A DNA stretch of 64,000 nt. It comes from Karalla daura. Its lineage: Eukaryota > Chordata > Actinopteri > Chaetodontiformes > Leiognathidae. A program made the translations under genes and the position numbers. The stretch spans positions 559,001 to 623,000 of the forward strand of contig CM055188.1 in NCBI GenBank assembly GCA_029224185.1, read 5' to 3'. This document shows, piece by piece, positions 40,905-52,370 of the stretch. The stretch's first letter is position 1. Each line of letters starts with the position of its first letter. The notes below the pieces were generated by a model, which did no database searches, was not told the DNA's origin, and saw nothing but the letters and a program-made list of their open reading frames with translations.

Positions 40905-43900
40905 TAGAATGCGCTGCCAGGTGGCAGCAAATTGTAGTAGCTCTGTCTAACTCTCTTGATTTTTGTAATAGAACCATCTTTTTTTTAATACATTAGCTGT
41001 CATTTGGGTTTGCCCAAGTAGATTTTTCACGCTGGTTCAGAGGCTGTGCTGCACGGGAGATTTTCTGCATATTTTTTGGCTCTTTCAAGTCTTGTTGTGT
41101 TGAGTCTCCATGGCAACGAGAATTGTTTACCACCGGGATCAACTGATAATGCTCTCCAAACTCAAGATTATCAGTGAAATAACACATCATATCCCAATGG
41201 AGTTGAAAAGAAAGAGAAGAGGATGCAGGGCAGGAGTGAAGAACAGAGAAAAAAGGTGGAGATTTAAACCGTTTCTTCCAACTGTTGTGATGGGTAACGT
41301 GAGATCGCTAGCTAGCAAAATTGATGAGCTCCAGGTGCTATCCAGGTCTCAGAAAGAATACAGAGAATGCAGTATTATGTGCTTCACCGACACATGGCTG
41401 CATGAACACATCCCAGACTGTAATGCTTCTGTACACGACTTCTTAACGGTCCGTGCAGACCGCAACAAACAACTCAGCGGAAAGATCAAGGGAGGTGGAA
41501 TTGCAGTACTCGTTAACCAGCGTTGGTGTCATCCTGGACATGTTACTGTTAAAGAGAAGATCTGCACAAGAGACATTGAACTGCTAGCTGTGAGTTTTCG
41601 CCCATATTATCTACCCAGAGAGTTCACATGTGTTATTCTGGTAGCAGTTTATATAATACCTTGTACCGCTCCAGATGCAGCCTGTGAGGTTATTAACTCT
41701 GTAGTTGCCAGGCTTCAGACACAACATCCAAATGCATTTGTGGCGATCTCTGGAGATTTTAACAACATCTCCCTCTCTGCAACTCTACCAACATTCCAAC
41801 AGGTTGTCAGCTGCTCCACCAGAGAAAATAAAACGTTGGACTTAATCTATGCAAATATCAAAAATGCATACAGCTCCTCTGCCCTGCCACCTTTAGGAAG
41901 CTCTGACCATAATCTGGTTCTTCTCACCTCCTCCTACAAGCCCATTGTTCAGCAACAACCAGTCATCAGAAAGACTATTAAAACCTGGTCTAATGAAGCT
42001 GAAGATGCTCTAAGATGGTGCTTCGAGGCTACAGACTGGAATGTCCTCTGTGAACCCCATGGGTATGACATCAACACCTTGACAGAGTGTGTGACAGATT
42101 GTATAAACTTCTGTGTGGACAGCACCATTCCAACAAAAACAGTGAGGTGCTTCCCCAATAACAAACCCTGGATCACCAGTGACCTGAAAAAGCTGCTGAA
42201 CATCAAAAAGAAAGCCTTCAGGGATGGAGACAGGGAGTTGCTGAAGTTAACACAGAAACAACTTAAAACACAAACTAAGAAGTGCAAGGAGGATTACAGG
42301 AAAAAATTGGAAAGTCAGCTTCAACGAAACAACGTGAGGGATGTGTGGTCGGGAATGAAGAAGATCACTGGCTTCAAGATAAAGGAGGCTCAAACTGACG
42401 GAGGTCTGGACAAAGCTAATGAACTGAACATGTTCTTCAATAGGTTCAGCTCACCTTCTGCCTCAAACCCAGCAGGCCACATACCCTCCCTGAGCCCACA
42501 GCTTTCCTGTCACACCTCCACTCTGTCACCCTGCAGCTCAGTCAAGGACATAGATAGAGCCTCATCTCCATCCACATCAGAACTTCCTGAAATCTCCTCT
42601 GACTCCACCTCCACTCTGTCTGTCTCCTCTACCTCCTCTGACTCCACCTCCACTCTGTCTGTCTCCTCTAACTCCACCTCCACTCTGCCTGTCTCCTCTA
42701 CCTCCGCTAACTCCACCTCCACTCTGTCTGTCTCCTCTACCTCCACCTCCACTCTGTCTGTCTCCTGTAACCAAGTCAGGAAACAACTGGAGAAACTGAA
42801 CCAGAACAAGGATGTAGGTCCAGATGGTGTCAGTCCCAGAGTTCTCAAGACCTGCTCAAAACAACTATGTCTGATTCTTCAGCACCTGTTCAACACCAGC
42901 CTGAGTCAGAAGAGAATTCCAGTACTGTGGAAAACGTCCTGCCTTGTTCCAGTGCCTAAAAAACCACAACCTACTGAGCCAAACGATTACAGACCAGTTG
43001 CCCTGACATCTCACATCATAAAAGTCCTGGAGAGACTCTTACTGGCTCACCTCCAGAAGCAAGTGAACACCTTTCAAGACCCACTACAGTTTGCATATCG
43101 TAATGGGCTTGGGGTTGAAGACGCCATCATCTACCTGCTTCAGAGAGCTCACTCTCATCTGGACCAGTCAGGTAGCACTTTGAGGCTCATGTTCTTTGAC
43201 TTCTCAAGTGCCTTTAATACGATTCAGCCAGCTCTGCTTTGTGAGAAGCTCCATAAATTCCAGGTGGATAACTCCACAACCACTTGGATTTATGACTACC
43301 TCACAAACAGACCACAGTTTGTGAGACTGAATGGTTGTGTGTCTGAGATGGTGGTCAGCAGCATTGGAACACCACAAGGAACTGTTCTTTCACCATTCCT
43401 CTTCACATTGTACACCTCAGACTTTCAGTACAACTCTGAGTCCTGTCATATGCAGAAATACTCTGATGACTCAGCAGTTATCGGATGTATCAGGAATGGA
43501 CAAGAAGCAGAGTACAGAGGACTGGTTGGTCAATTTGTAGAATGGTGCGGCAACAATCACCTCATCTTGAATACCAACAAAACGAGAGATGAAAAGAGAT
43601 GATTGTTGACTTCAAGAGGAACAAGAATGTACATAGATCTGTTTCCATCCTGGGAGAGGAGGTGGAGGTGGTGGAGGAATACAAGTACCTTGGAGTTAAG
43701 CTGGACAACAGACTTGTGTGGAAATGCAACACTGACAACATCTACAAGAAAGGTCTTAGTAGACTCTGCTTCTTAAGGAAGCTGAGATCTTTCAACGTCT
43801 GCACCAAACTGTTGCACATCTTCTACAAGTCTGTTGTTGAAAGTGCAATCAGCTTTGCAGCGATCTGCTGGGGCAGCAGCATCAGAACCAGAGACTTAAA

Positions 43901-44345
43901 GAGGATCAACAGACTAATCAAGAAAGCTGGTTCTGTACTTGGAGTAACTCTGGAGCCGCTGGAGCTGATCATCCAAAACAGAGTGCTGCACAAGCTGATG
44001 AAGATAATGGAGGACTCTTTACACCCTCTCCACAACACAGTGATGAGACAACAGAGTGTGTTCAGTGAGAGGCTTCTTCAGGTCCGATGTAAGACTGAGA
44101 GATACAGAAGATCATTCCTTCCAGCAGCCATCAGCCTCAAGAACAAGAACTAAACCTGAATTAATCAATGTAATCATTATTACTTAATCATTATTATCTT
44201 TCTTAAGACAAAAAAAAAAACTACTACAATATTGAATTTCCCTCTGGGATTAATAAAGTATTTTTCATTCATTCATTCATTTCATTTCATTTTCATTCAT
44301 TCATTCATTCATTCATTCATTTTCATTCATTTCATTCATTATTCA
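40905..44345 (+). mobile_element. Rex1/CR1-like LINE copy B, nearly full length
   Basis: The 5' end is at 'tagaatgcgctgcca' and a ~200-bp 5' UTR precedes the ORF. The 3' UTR ends 'ctctgggattaataaagtat' followed by a (CATT)n-type tail at about 44262-44345. It is oriented opposite to copy A. By eye, identity to copy A over the shared parts is close to complete. Only one frame break is seen in the coding region. Confidence 0.93.
41110..44153 (+). pseudogene. LINE copy B ORF: endonuclease plus reverse transcriptase, one frameshift
   Basis: The 830-residue frame starts MATRIVYHRDQLIMLS. The endonuclease (about residues 58-275) shows GNVRSLASKIDEL, DTWLHEH, GGGIAVLVN, SGDFN and SDHNLVLL. A Ser/Thr linker (about 480-555) has repeats of STSTLSVSS. 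Reverse transcriptase (about 560-830) shows DYRPVALTSHIIKVLE, motif A MFFDFSSAFNT, motif B GTPQGTVLSPFLF and motif C YSDD. At 43590-43602 an extra ~10 bases (a repeat of 'agagatga'-like sequence) shift the frame. The C-terminal 184 residues continue in the next frame (IVDFKRNKN, VEEYKYLGVKLDNRL) to a stop at 44151-44153. The protein copies its own RNA at a nicked chromosomal target. Clade assignment (Rex1/CR1 type of the Jockey group) is from motif style only. Confidence 0.92.
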
Positions 44346-45059
44346 TACGTATTCATATTGCATGCATCATGGAGTAATACAACATTCAAATTCGTTCGTT
44401 CATGTTGAAAGATAGCTGGATGTACACTAAAACACATTAATTCATTTATAATATGGTCTTCTTGGCTTGGTTGAATGCTTATCATATAACGATTATTCCT
44501 CAACTTCACCAGAAGATGGCAATGTGGTTCCCATGAGAGATGCATTAAATAAAACTAAGAAGATGAGTGTCACATCATTCAACTTGCGAAGAAGAGATAA
44601 ACACAGTCATGAAACAGATAGAACACTTTTCAGCACTTTTCAAAAATCTCTTCAGAGGGAGGAGAGGTTTCCTCACCAGATCCTCAAAGTCTCTTCCGAG
44701 TAGGGAGGATAAGTCTCTGAAACAACACTCCACTATGTGGATGTGAGGTCTGTTAAGTTATTGGTCGACAGTTTTTTTTTACCTAAGGTTGTGGAAGATG
44801 AATCCCCTTTGATAACCTGTTCTTCACAGGGAGACTCTTTTCTGTGCCAGGCAGCGCCATTCACAAGTGGCCTCCACATTGAGTGAGAAAAGGGGGGAAG
44901 AGAGCCTCATACAGTAGAGATCACCCAGAGACCACGATGACCAAAACTTGTCGAAAGAATTTCTGGCATTTGTGGGCACATGATTGACAGCAACAGTTTC
45001 AAAGCTGCTGGACATAATTGCATCGCAGCTCTGAAAAGTGAGATAACGACCTTGATCAT
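44346..45059. other. No gene recognised
   Basis: Single-copy-like sequence with short frames only. I see no splice-bounded homology. Confidence 0.45.
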
Positions 45060-45259
45060 GGATAGGGCTAAATGTAGCACCCCTTGAAATTTTCAAAAAC
45101 GTCTCCCCATAAGGGTTTATTTGGAGTAGAAAAATGTAAATTTATACTCTTAAAAGTCTCTTAACCCAATGGTTGGGTCTAAATGGCCATTTTGATTTCA
45201 GTGGTCAATTGTGTCTATTTCAATACATCATGCTGAAACCACATACACCAAGTGACATA
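45060..45259. repeat. rep-P repeat, left part (split by Harbinger)
   Basis: 'cccttgaaattttcaaaaac' and 'ggccattttgatttcagtgg' recur at 53520 and 10860. The right part of this copy is at 49518-49740 ('ctaaatggctttgtcatcaa', matching 53625), so the Harbinger element inserted into it. Confidence 0.65.
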
Positions 45260-46254
45260 GGGTGTGTCTCAATTCTTCCCCTTTGCCCCTCGTCTTAGCC
45301 CAACCCCTTGGTTTTGCGCATTCACGTGAGGCCAAGTCCAATTCTCAATTGGACCTAGGAGAGGGCTAAGACTATGGGCTACACACCCCTTAAAACTAAG
45401 TAAACTCCCGACCGCACTTGAAACCGAGGGGTATGCACTGTGACCGGCATCAGGATGGCTGCAGCACGTCACCTGCTAAAGGAGTACCGTAAATGTAAGT
45501 ATTTTAAGTAGTTAATCATGATTTACAATTATGATGCTCACATTTTATGTTAATTTGGACTGTCGTTGCGGTTAATTGTAGTCAGGTGTGTTTAGCCGAC
45601 GTTATCGTTGTCACAAAACTTTCATGTTAACCAGCTAGTTGTCGAGCTGAGGTACCTGATAATCCATGACACAGCACTTTTTATGAGTGTTCAATGTGAA
45701 ATCAATTTTCTTGACTGTCTATTTTATTGTTAGACTGGTAAGATTATGTGATTTCACGTTACTGTGTAATTCACTATGTTGTCCTCTATCCTCAGGGATG
45801 CCAGAGGAGACTCGGCATCTCATAAAATACCGGAGCAAACATGAAAAACATTTCATGAAATCCAAAATAGCATCCAAGCAACAGTGGGAGTGAGTATCCA
45901 TTAATGCACTGTTCAGTCATAACTGTCGTGCTGCCAATGCGAGCTGCTGCCCGTGTGACTGGGCTGCAAGTAATCGTGAAAAAGGAATCCATACTTGAAT
46001 TTTTAAAATTTAACTCTGGCAGTTACGAGTGCAATCATTTGTATGTGTTGTGTAAGAAAGTGTTAACCTTTCATAGATAATATACATTACATTAGATTTG
46101 ACCTTTCCTGCTACAATCAACCCCTCCTAAAAACGGAGGCATGCTGAAGAAAACCTTCTGTTCACACATCTACCTTTTGTTTGTGCTACAAAGGTGCCAA
46201 AGAGTCTCTGCAGCCAGACTTGACTCTATTATTGTAATTTCATCACCTGAATGT

Positions 46255-46870
46255 AAAGGCCGGCACAAGCTTCCGCGACCACGCGGCTCTGCGTGCCATG
46301 CGCCCTGCTTCGACTATACTTCTGCGACCATTCTTCCGAGCTCTGTAATGTTCTTGGCCACCACAAGGGGGCGTACCAATCTATAGACAGGCCTGTCTTG
46401 CCCCTGGAGTACACGAAGGAGAACGAGATGTAAACAACTCTGATCCTAGTATTGTGTTGCCACCTGTCCCGGTTGTCACGGACTGTCCCGGGAAAAAAAA
46501 ACATTCAATTCTCTCGGGACACTGAGTGTCCCGGAAGAATCGTCCCTGAATGTTTGTATTTCTATGTATTTGTCTGTATCCTATGTATGCAGATATGCCG
46601 CTAAATACACTGGCTGTTTTTGCGAGCTGCGTGGCCAAAGCCGCGGAAGCTTGTGCCGGCCTTAAAGGCCTTAAAGGCCGGCACAAGCTTCTGCGGCTTT
46701 GGCTGCGTGGCAGCCCTTTGGTCGCGCCGCTTGGCTGCGTGGCCCGTTTTGGGCAGCTCAAAAGTTGAGACCTCGCGGCTTTGGTCGTGTCAGGTACGCC
46801 CCCTTGTGGTGGCCAAGAACATTACAGAGCTCGGAAGAATCGTTGCGGAAGTGTGGTCGAAGCATAACTT
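46255..46870. mobile_element. Nested inverted-repeat element inside the Harbinger
   Basis: 46320-46378 ('ttcttccgagctctgtaatg', 'ccaccacaagggggcgtacc') is the inverse of 46793-46863. A tighter inverted repeat, 'gcttgtgccggcctt' with its complement, lies at 46650-46692. The left half with 'gactgtcccggg' and 'ctctcgggacactga' recurs at 52810-53110. It has no coding capacity. Confidence 0.75.
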
Positions 46871-47350
46871 CTTGAGTTCTGTTTCTCCCCTCCTGGATTC
46901 AATCAGTGTCCTCCACCTTCTCTGTGTTGAAGAAAATAAATCCTCAGGTCCAGAATTTATACAGTTTATTGTACAGCAGAAACTGAAGCTCACACAGTGG
47001 CTGCAAAGTTCTGCCCGATGATCATCACACAGAGCTAGGTTTTATACAGTGAGACAAGGCCACAAGGTGGGGGGACACTACAGCAGGGGTGACAGACCTG
47101 AATTCAGAAATAACAATAGGGCCAAGCCTGGCTGCAAAGACACATTGGCACCTCTGTAGTGCAAACAAAAGGAAGAAGATTGGCCTCAGGATGTCTCTCT
47201 CTTTACATAGAGGGGGGTTGTGAGTTTAGCAGGAAGGGCCAAATGTAATTAAAAGAATTAGATCGAGGGAAGGTAAATCATTTTCTTCTACATCTGTCTC
47301 ACTGTGATTAACATTATCATACACTATATCATACACTATGCAAACAACAT

Positions 47351-47365
47351 GGGGGGGGGGGGGGG
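47351..47365. repeat. Poly-G run (15)
   Basis: Uninterrupted G15 in the intron before the third Myb-like exon. It could form G-quadruplex structures and is prone to length error in assembly. Confidence 0.95.
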
Positions 47366-48475
47366 TGATAGAACAACTTCACTATATTCTTGTCTGCTTT
47401 CTTTTTTTTGCCTGTGTTGTGCTCTGAATACTGAATGTTTGTTGATTGTGTTGCAGGCTATTTGTGAAAGAGGTCGGTTTGTAGGGCAGAGTAACCGGCT
47501 AATACGCTTCCAAAAAGTGGGAGAACCTAATACAAGATATGCGATGTACAGTTTCACATAATTTCCAACTGAAGGATGCATGTGTCAATTGGAAAGTTGT
47601 GTTTATTGTGTGTGTTTGTGTTTCAGGAATTGCGGACTCCCAAAACTGGATCAGGGACGGACAGGGGTGAAGTGACCACCGCTACCTGGCAGTATTATAC
47701 AGACATGTGTGAAGTCCTTGGTGCCAGGCCAGGACCCCCCTGTGGTGTTGGCGTCCTTTCAGCCAGGAGCTGAAGACACTGTCACACTAACCATGGTGAG
47801 ACCAATGTAACATTTACCTTGTAATTCAGTACTTCCATTAATTCGACTGACATCAGATTCACTAATATTCTCTTCAATTGTCATGAGGAAATATTGCCTC
47901 AAATTTTTTGACAATGATTTGCCTTTGCCTTTAGGATATTGGGGAGTCCTCCTCCTCTGACTTTCTGATGTCAGAGCCCAGCCCCTCAGCAGCCAGCATC
48001 TCAGTGGCCAGCGCTTCAGAGCCTGGAACCTCAGCTGCCAGCACAGCAAAATGGAGGTCAAACCCTGTCCTGGAGTTCCTGGTTGAGGAGGCTGCCAGGG
48101 AACAAAAAAGACATTAGGAGACAGAGGCTAAAACAGACCGGTTTCTAGATCTGTTTGAAAAGATGGTTGATAAAATGTTAAGGTTTTTTTTATTTTTGTG
48201 TTGGTAATTTGTATATTCTTTTCTATTTGTAATATTGCATATTTAAAAATGTTTTTATCTATATTTTCTTAATCAGTGCAATTCAGAAATAAAAGTGCTA
48301 CATAAAAGCTGTTCTGGATGTGCATACATTCAACAGTAATACTCAATACACTTGCAGTGGGTTTAAAAAAACATTTATTGCAAATCCCATCCCAATACAC
48401 TTATGTGGAAAAAATATACATTATATACATATTTCAATTCAAACAACAGTATTAACAAGTATTGCGGTCATGAGA

Positions 48476-49300
48476 TCTAAGCATCCCTGGAAATTTGGGC
48501 AGCCAGTGTGTCTCTCAGATCACTCCCAGAGCCTTCATTGTGTGCCATTAGTTTGTGGGGAGGTTGGGCATCAAGATCATCCCTGCCAATGTCCTCATCA
48601 GGATCCAGTGTGTCCCCACTGGTCAAGCACACATTGTGCAGGAATGCACAGGAAGCAATTACCTGAGGGAAAAGGTCGGCTTGACTTCCAGGGCCCGGGA
48701 AAGAGTTGACCTCCACCAGGTCTTCATCATCCCAAAGGCCTTTTCTATGATGCTGCATGCCTGTGAGTGGCGGTAGTTGAACTGTTGCTGTACCTGCCCA
48801 CGTACTGGTTCTTTGTATGGTATGGGCAGGCATAGGCAGGGGTACCCACCATCACCCAGAATAATGTACCCTCGTGGGGGTAGCCTGTGGCTGTGTAAAA
48901 GGAGCTGTTCCTCATCACCCTTGTGTCAGGACTGACCGTGGTTAACCAACAAAGATGTCCAGGAACCATCCATCTGCATCACATATGGCTTGCATGTTGA
49001 TTGAGTAAAAACCCTTGTAGTTCAGGTAGTCCAGCCAGTGTGGCTGCCATCTATTGCCCCTACAACATTGTGAAATGCAGGGGTTCCTGACAAAGCAACA
49101 AATCCTTGACCCACAGCTTGTAGCTCCGCATGCTTTGGGAAGGAAATGGCTTTGTTTAAATTTTTCCAAATTGTCTGTGTCACCCGGTGTATCACCCTAT
49201 GCACTGTTGCTTTGGGGATATTAAACACAGCAGCAGCCACCCCGTAAGAGAGTCCATGTGCCAACCAGTACGTGTATAACCACGTGTATAACCCTCCTCC
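48476..49300 (-). pseudogene. PIF/Harbinger nuclease (HARBI1-like), decayed
   Basis: On the minus strand: SYGVAAAVFNIPKATVHRVI (HTH-like), NKAISFPKHAELQAV, then NVVGAIDGSH with the first catalytic Asp. Next come YSINMQAICDADGWFLDIFVG, DTRVMRNSSFYTATG (second Asp region) and a shifted stretch equivalent to IIEKAFGMMKTWW (Glu region). It ends with SCAFLHNVCLTSGD. Frames change at least four times. HARBI1-like proteins are DDE nucleases that cut the transposon ends. Confidence 0.85.
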
Positions 49301-49517
49301 GAGCTAGGAGCCTTTGCAGGCTGTTCATGGCTGTCCTGGTCAGGTGAAAGTCCTGCTTGATTTCAGCTAACGGCAAGGGATGATGACGTAAGAAGGGGGT
49401 GTCCCATTTCTTAGGGGAACAGCCTACGCTCTCTTGCTCGGTATTGAGGGTTAAGACTAAGATGAAGACTAAGGGATAAAGGGAGGGGGTAAGGGGAAGA
49501 ATTGGGACGCAGCCTTA

Positions 49518-49740
49518 GTCCTATCAATTTGATATTATAAACATAATCTAAATGGCTTTGTCATCAAAAGTTCTGGAAAGCTTTTCTTCATGTCAAGGTG
49601 CGTCTTCATATTGTGCTGCCTATTCTGATCCCTTGCATTACATATTCCAGCTGCTCTCTCCGCCCTCTCCAAACTGCTCACAATTTATACATACATACAT
49701 CATACTGGGGACCTCGTGGGGACCACGTGTCACAGTATAA
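49518..49740. repeat. rep-P repeat, right part
   Basis: Continues 45060-45259 across the Harbinger. Matches 53615-53760 ('catattccagctgctctctc'). Confidence 0.6.
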
Positions 49741-50335
49741 ATAGATTGGAGTCCATGACAACAGTTATTAGTTGCTTTTATAGTACACCAGGATTGACAA
49801 AATATATGACAAAAAATTTGTATGATAAGATGGCTATAAAAAAAGGAATTTCCACATAGATCTGTTCAACTTACGTGATCATAGTAAGTCAACATTTTTT
49901 TAATGATACGCTGTACCATTTAAGCTCATTCCCCACCATCTGAAAGCCAACTAGAACAACAACTGACAGAGCAACTTAAATGGATAACACCTTTACTAAT
50001 AGAATTCCATCTGCATGTTTTCACAACTGTGCAGTCTTTTTATGAAACTCAAACAAAGACTATTTCTACTATTCACGAGAAGATCTGGCATGATCTGACT
50101 ATAATAGCTCATAGGGCTTAAGGGACCAACAATGGCAAGTATTCTAATTAATGATCCAAACAAAGCATATGAAGAATTATTTTTAATTATGATTTCTATT
50201 TTTAGTTTAGAACCCTATTGTTAGGGTCCGAGCAACAAATTTGTGGGAATCCTATTGTTTTTTGAATATTTCTTTTTAGGGTCCAAGAAACAAAGCAAGC
50301 CCACGTCCCCGAAGTCTTTATGCTTTTTCCTCTCC
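49741..50335. other. No gene; AT-rich, rep-C scrap at 50222-50310
   Basis: Old LINE remnants are possible but no motif is readable. 50222-50300 contains 'gggtccgagcaacaaatttg', related to rep-C. Confidence 0.4.
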
Positions 50336-50339
50336 CAGA

Positions 50340-50690
50340 TTCTATGCTGAATTGGATCCAGGACTCCGTCCCTCAACCCAGCTCTTTCTGCTGCATGCAC
50401 TATTTCTATGCTGGACTCATTTGACCTCTGAACTGCAATTGAAACTGTTAGCTATCAATCCACATATTTCTGTATACTGTCCTGGGGTGAGGATCCCCTT
50501 CTCTGTCTCTCACCCTAGGGTTTCTTCCTTTTTTTTCCTGTCACAGTTTTTCTTAGGAGTCGTTCCTCATCCCCTGCAAAGGTGAATGGACAGGGGGTGT
50601 TTAGTGTGTACATATTGTTGCCCACTGTGTAAAGTGCCTTGAGATAATGTCTGTGATGAACTGGCAGTTAAATAAAGTTGAGTTGAGTTG
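50340..50690 (+). repeat. L2-type LINE 3' end, plus strand
   Basis: 'gggtttcttccttttttttc' then 'ctgtgtaaagtgccttgaga' and the (gttga)n end at 50675-50690 are the standard fish L2-like 3' UTR. Coding sequence is missing. It points towards the minus-strand L2 that follows. Confidence 0.7.
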
Positions 50691-51391
50691 GTATAGGAAA
50701 CCAGTGCAAAGAGGCTAGAAAGGGAAAGATATGGTCTGTCTTTCTAGTTTTTGTCAGGACATGAACTGCTGTGTTCTGAATGAGCTGCGTTGCTGAGTTC
50801 TCAGCGACCTGTTGAACTCTCCAGCCAGGATAGAGTTGCAGTAGTCCAGCCTGCAAGTAACAAATGCATGGACTAGCTGTTCTGGTGCACAAAGTGGGAG
50901 TATATGCCTACACCAGTATTGCGGAGGTGAAAGTAGGCAGTCGTTGAGATATGTTTTAAGTGGAAAGTAAATTACAGATCTTGGTCAAAACTAACACCTA
51001 GGTTCTTGAAGACAGTGCCAGAAGCAGTATCAAAAGTATTTTCTAGTAAGTAAGTCAGTTTTTTAAGAAGCTCAGAAAAAGGACATTTTCGGTCATTCAG
51101 GCCTAAATGTCATCAAGGCAGGACTTAAGCTGCTGTAGTCGATTATGTTCACTTGGTTTGATTGATATATATTTCAATGTTGGCAGCATAACAGTGGAAA
51201 TCTTTTGAGTGCTTGAGAGACTGTGAATTGAGCATAAATAAAATGAACAGAAGTGGACCAGGCGCAGATCCTGATCCACAGATCCACGTGATTGACTTAA
51301 GTGCAGGGAGATTGATTACTAGTGACACAATCAAAATGATATCGGTCTGAAAGAGGACTGGAATCGATTTAAGGCATTTTCTCTGATTTCA

Positions 51392-51955
51392 CAACCCGTT
51401 CTCATCCCAACGCGTCAAATACTGACTTTTTGTCACGCCCCTGAACGTTACATATGGACGCCGAAGGTAACCTTCCGCATCTGTTTATTGACGCTTCGGG
51501 TTCTCCATTCACTCTCATGCAAACTCCAGCTCGGCTGGCCGGGACGCTGAGAGCAGAGGCTCCAGCCAAGCCCCATTATTTAGGTAGATATTTAGCCAGG
51601 TATTTCAAATAATGACCTTGTTTAACGTGTCAGTGGATATATTCTCGGGACAAAGTGTACAAATAGTGAGAAAATAGTGAGAAAAACACTTCCAGGCAGA
51701 GGATACTCGGTTCTTCAATGAGACAGTAGTTAGCGGCGTCATGCTTCGCGTGACCGGGTTATTATGGGAGTGAATGGATGGCTGGAGCCTCTGCTCTCAG
51801 TGTCCCGGCCAGCCGAGCTGGGGTTTGCATGAGAGTGAATGGAGAACTCGGAGCGTCAATAAACAGACGCGGAGGGTTACCATCAGCGTCCATATGTAAC
51901 GTTCAGGGGCTTGACAAATAGTCAGTATTTGACGCGTTAGGATGAGAACGGGTTA
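51392..51955. mobile_element. 564-bp MITE with ~170-bp inverted ends and GATTTCA duplication
   Basis: 'caacccgttctcatcccaac' at 51392 is inverted at the 51955 end, and the complementarity continues past 'gaacgttacatatggacg' and 'ctcggctggccggga'. GATTTCA lies just outside both ends (51385-51391, 51956-51962). The L2 sequence is continuous without it. A distant relative may be at 28545-28700. Confidence 0.9.
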
Positions 51956-52039
51956 GATTTCAAGTAGATTTTCCAGTCTCCTCAGGAAGATCTGTTAGTC
52001 AACTGTTTCAAAAGCAGCAGTAAGATCTAACAAGACATG

Positions 52040-52370
52040 AGGCGTGTTTCCACTACGCTGGTTCTGGTACTTTTTAGGGGGAGGTACTTTTGACCGGGCT
52101 GCGCCTTGGCCTGGAGCTCTCAGGCGTCGTGTCTCCATTACACTAATGGCCCTGTAAGAACCCAGTGATGACATCATCACATTGCGTCCGAAAAGCGCTA
52201 AAACAAAGCAGCAGCAGAGGAGGAAATCACAACAAGATTAGACATGGACACGGACGAAGTTGGGATGTTTGTTGCGTTTGTGCTGTTGCTTTACACAGTA
52301 ATGGGATCAGAGATAGAGGGCCGAGAGCGACGATTTAGACTGAGACGAAGGGTAAGCTTACTTTCATGAA
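52040..52370 (+). mobile_element. Truncated Harbinger-like 5' end
   Basis: 'gcgtgtttccactacgctgg' is a Harbinger-type terminus. An ATG frame follows (MDTDEVGMFVAFVLLLYTV, RERRFRLRRR) that ends at a gtaagc donor-like site. The right terminus is absent. It interrupts the L2 element. Confidence 0.5.

Larger units (their letters stand above)
45455..48117 (+). pseudogene. Harbinger Myb-like DNA-binding protein gene, broken
   Basis: Five exon pieces are visible. 45455-45494 encodes MAAARHLLKEYRK with donor gtaagt. 45796-45889 encodes WMPEETRHLIKYRSKHE up to KQQWE with donor gtgagt. 47457-about 47545 reads SKKWENL but has TAG and TAA where Gln is expected. 47627-47795 encodes LRTPKTGSGTDRGEVTTATW with a frameshift at a C-run (about 47737). 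47935-48117 encodes a Ser-rich tail and EFLVEEAAREQKRH before a stop, with DRFLDLFEKMVDKM still readable beyond it. The W..EETR.LI and KKW pattern is the SANT/Myb trihelix of Harbinger accessory proteins, which bind transposon ends and help import the transposase. Confidence 0.82.
45260..49514. mobile_element. PIF/Harbinger transposon with both genes, decayed
   Basis: The ends 'gggtgtgtctcaattcttcc' (45260) and, inverted, 'ggctgcgtcccaattcttcc' (49514) form imperfect terminal inverted repeats. The flanking trinucleotides are ATA and TTA, close to the TTA/TAA target typical of the superfamily. Inside are a plus-strand Myb-like gene and a convergent minus-strand nuclease gene, the usual two-gene layout in fish Harbingers. 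Another inverted-repeat element sits inside the Myb-like gene's second intron. Confidence 0.85.
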
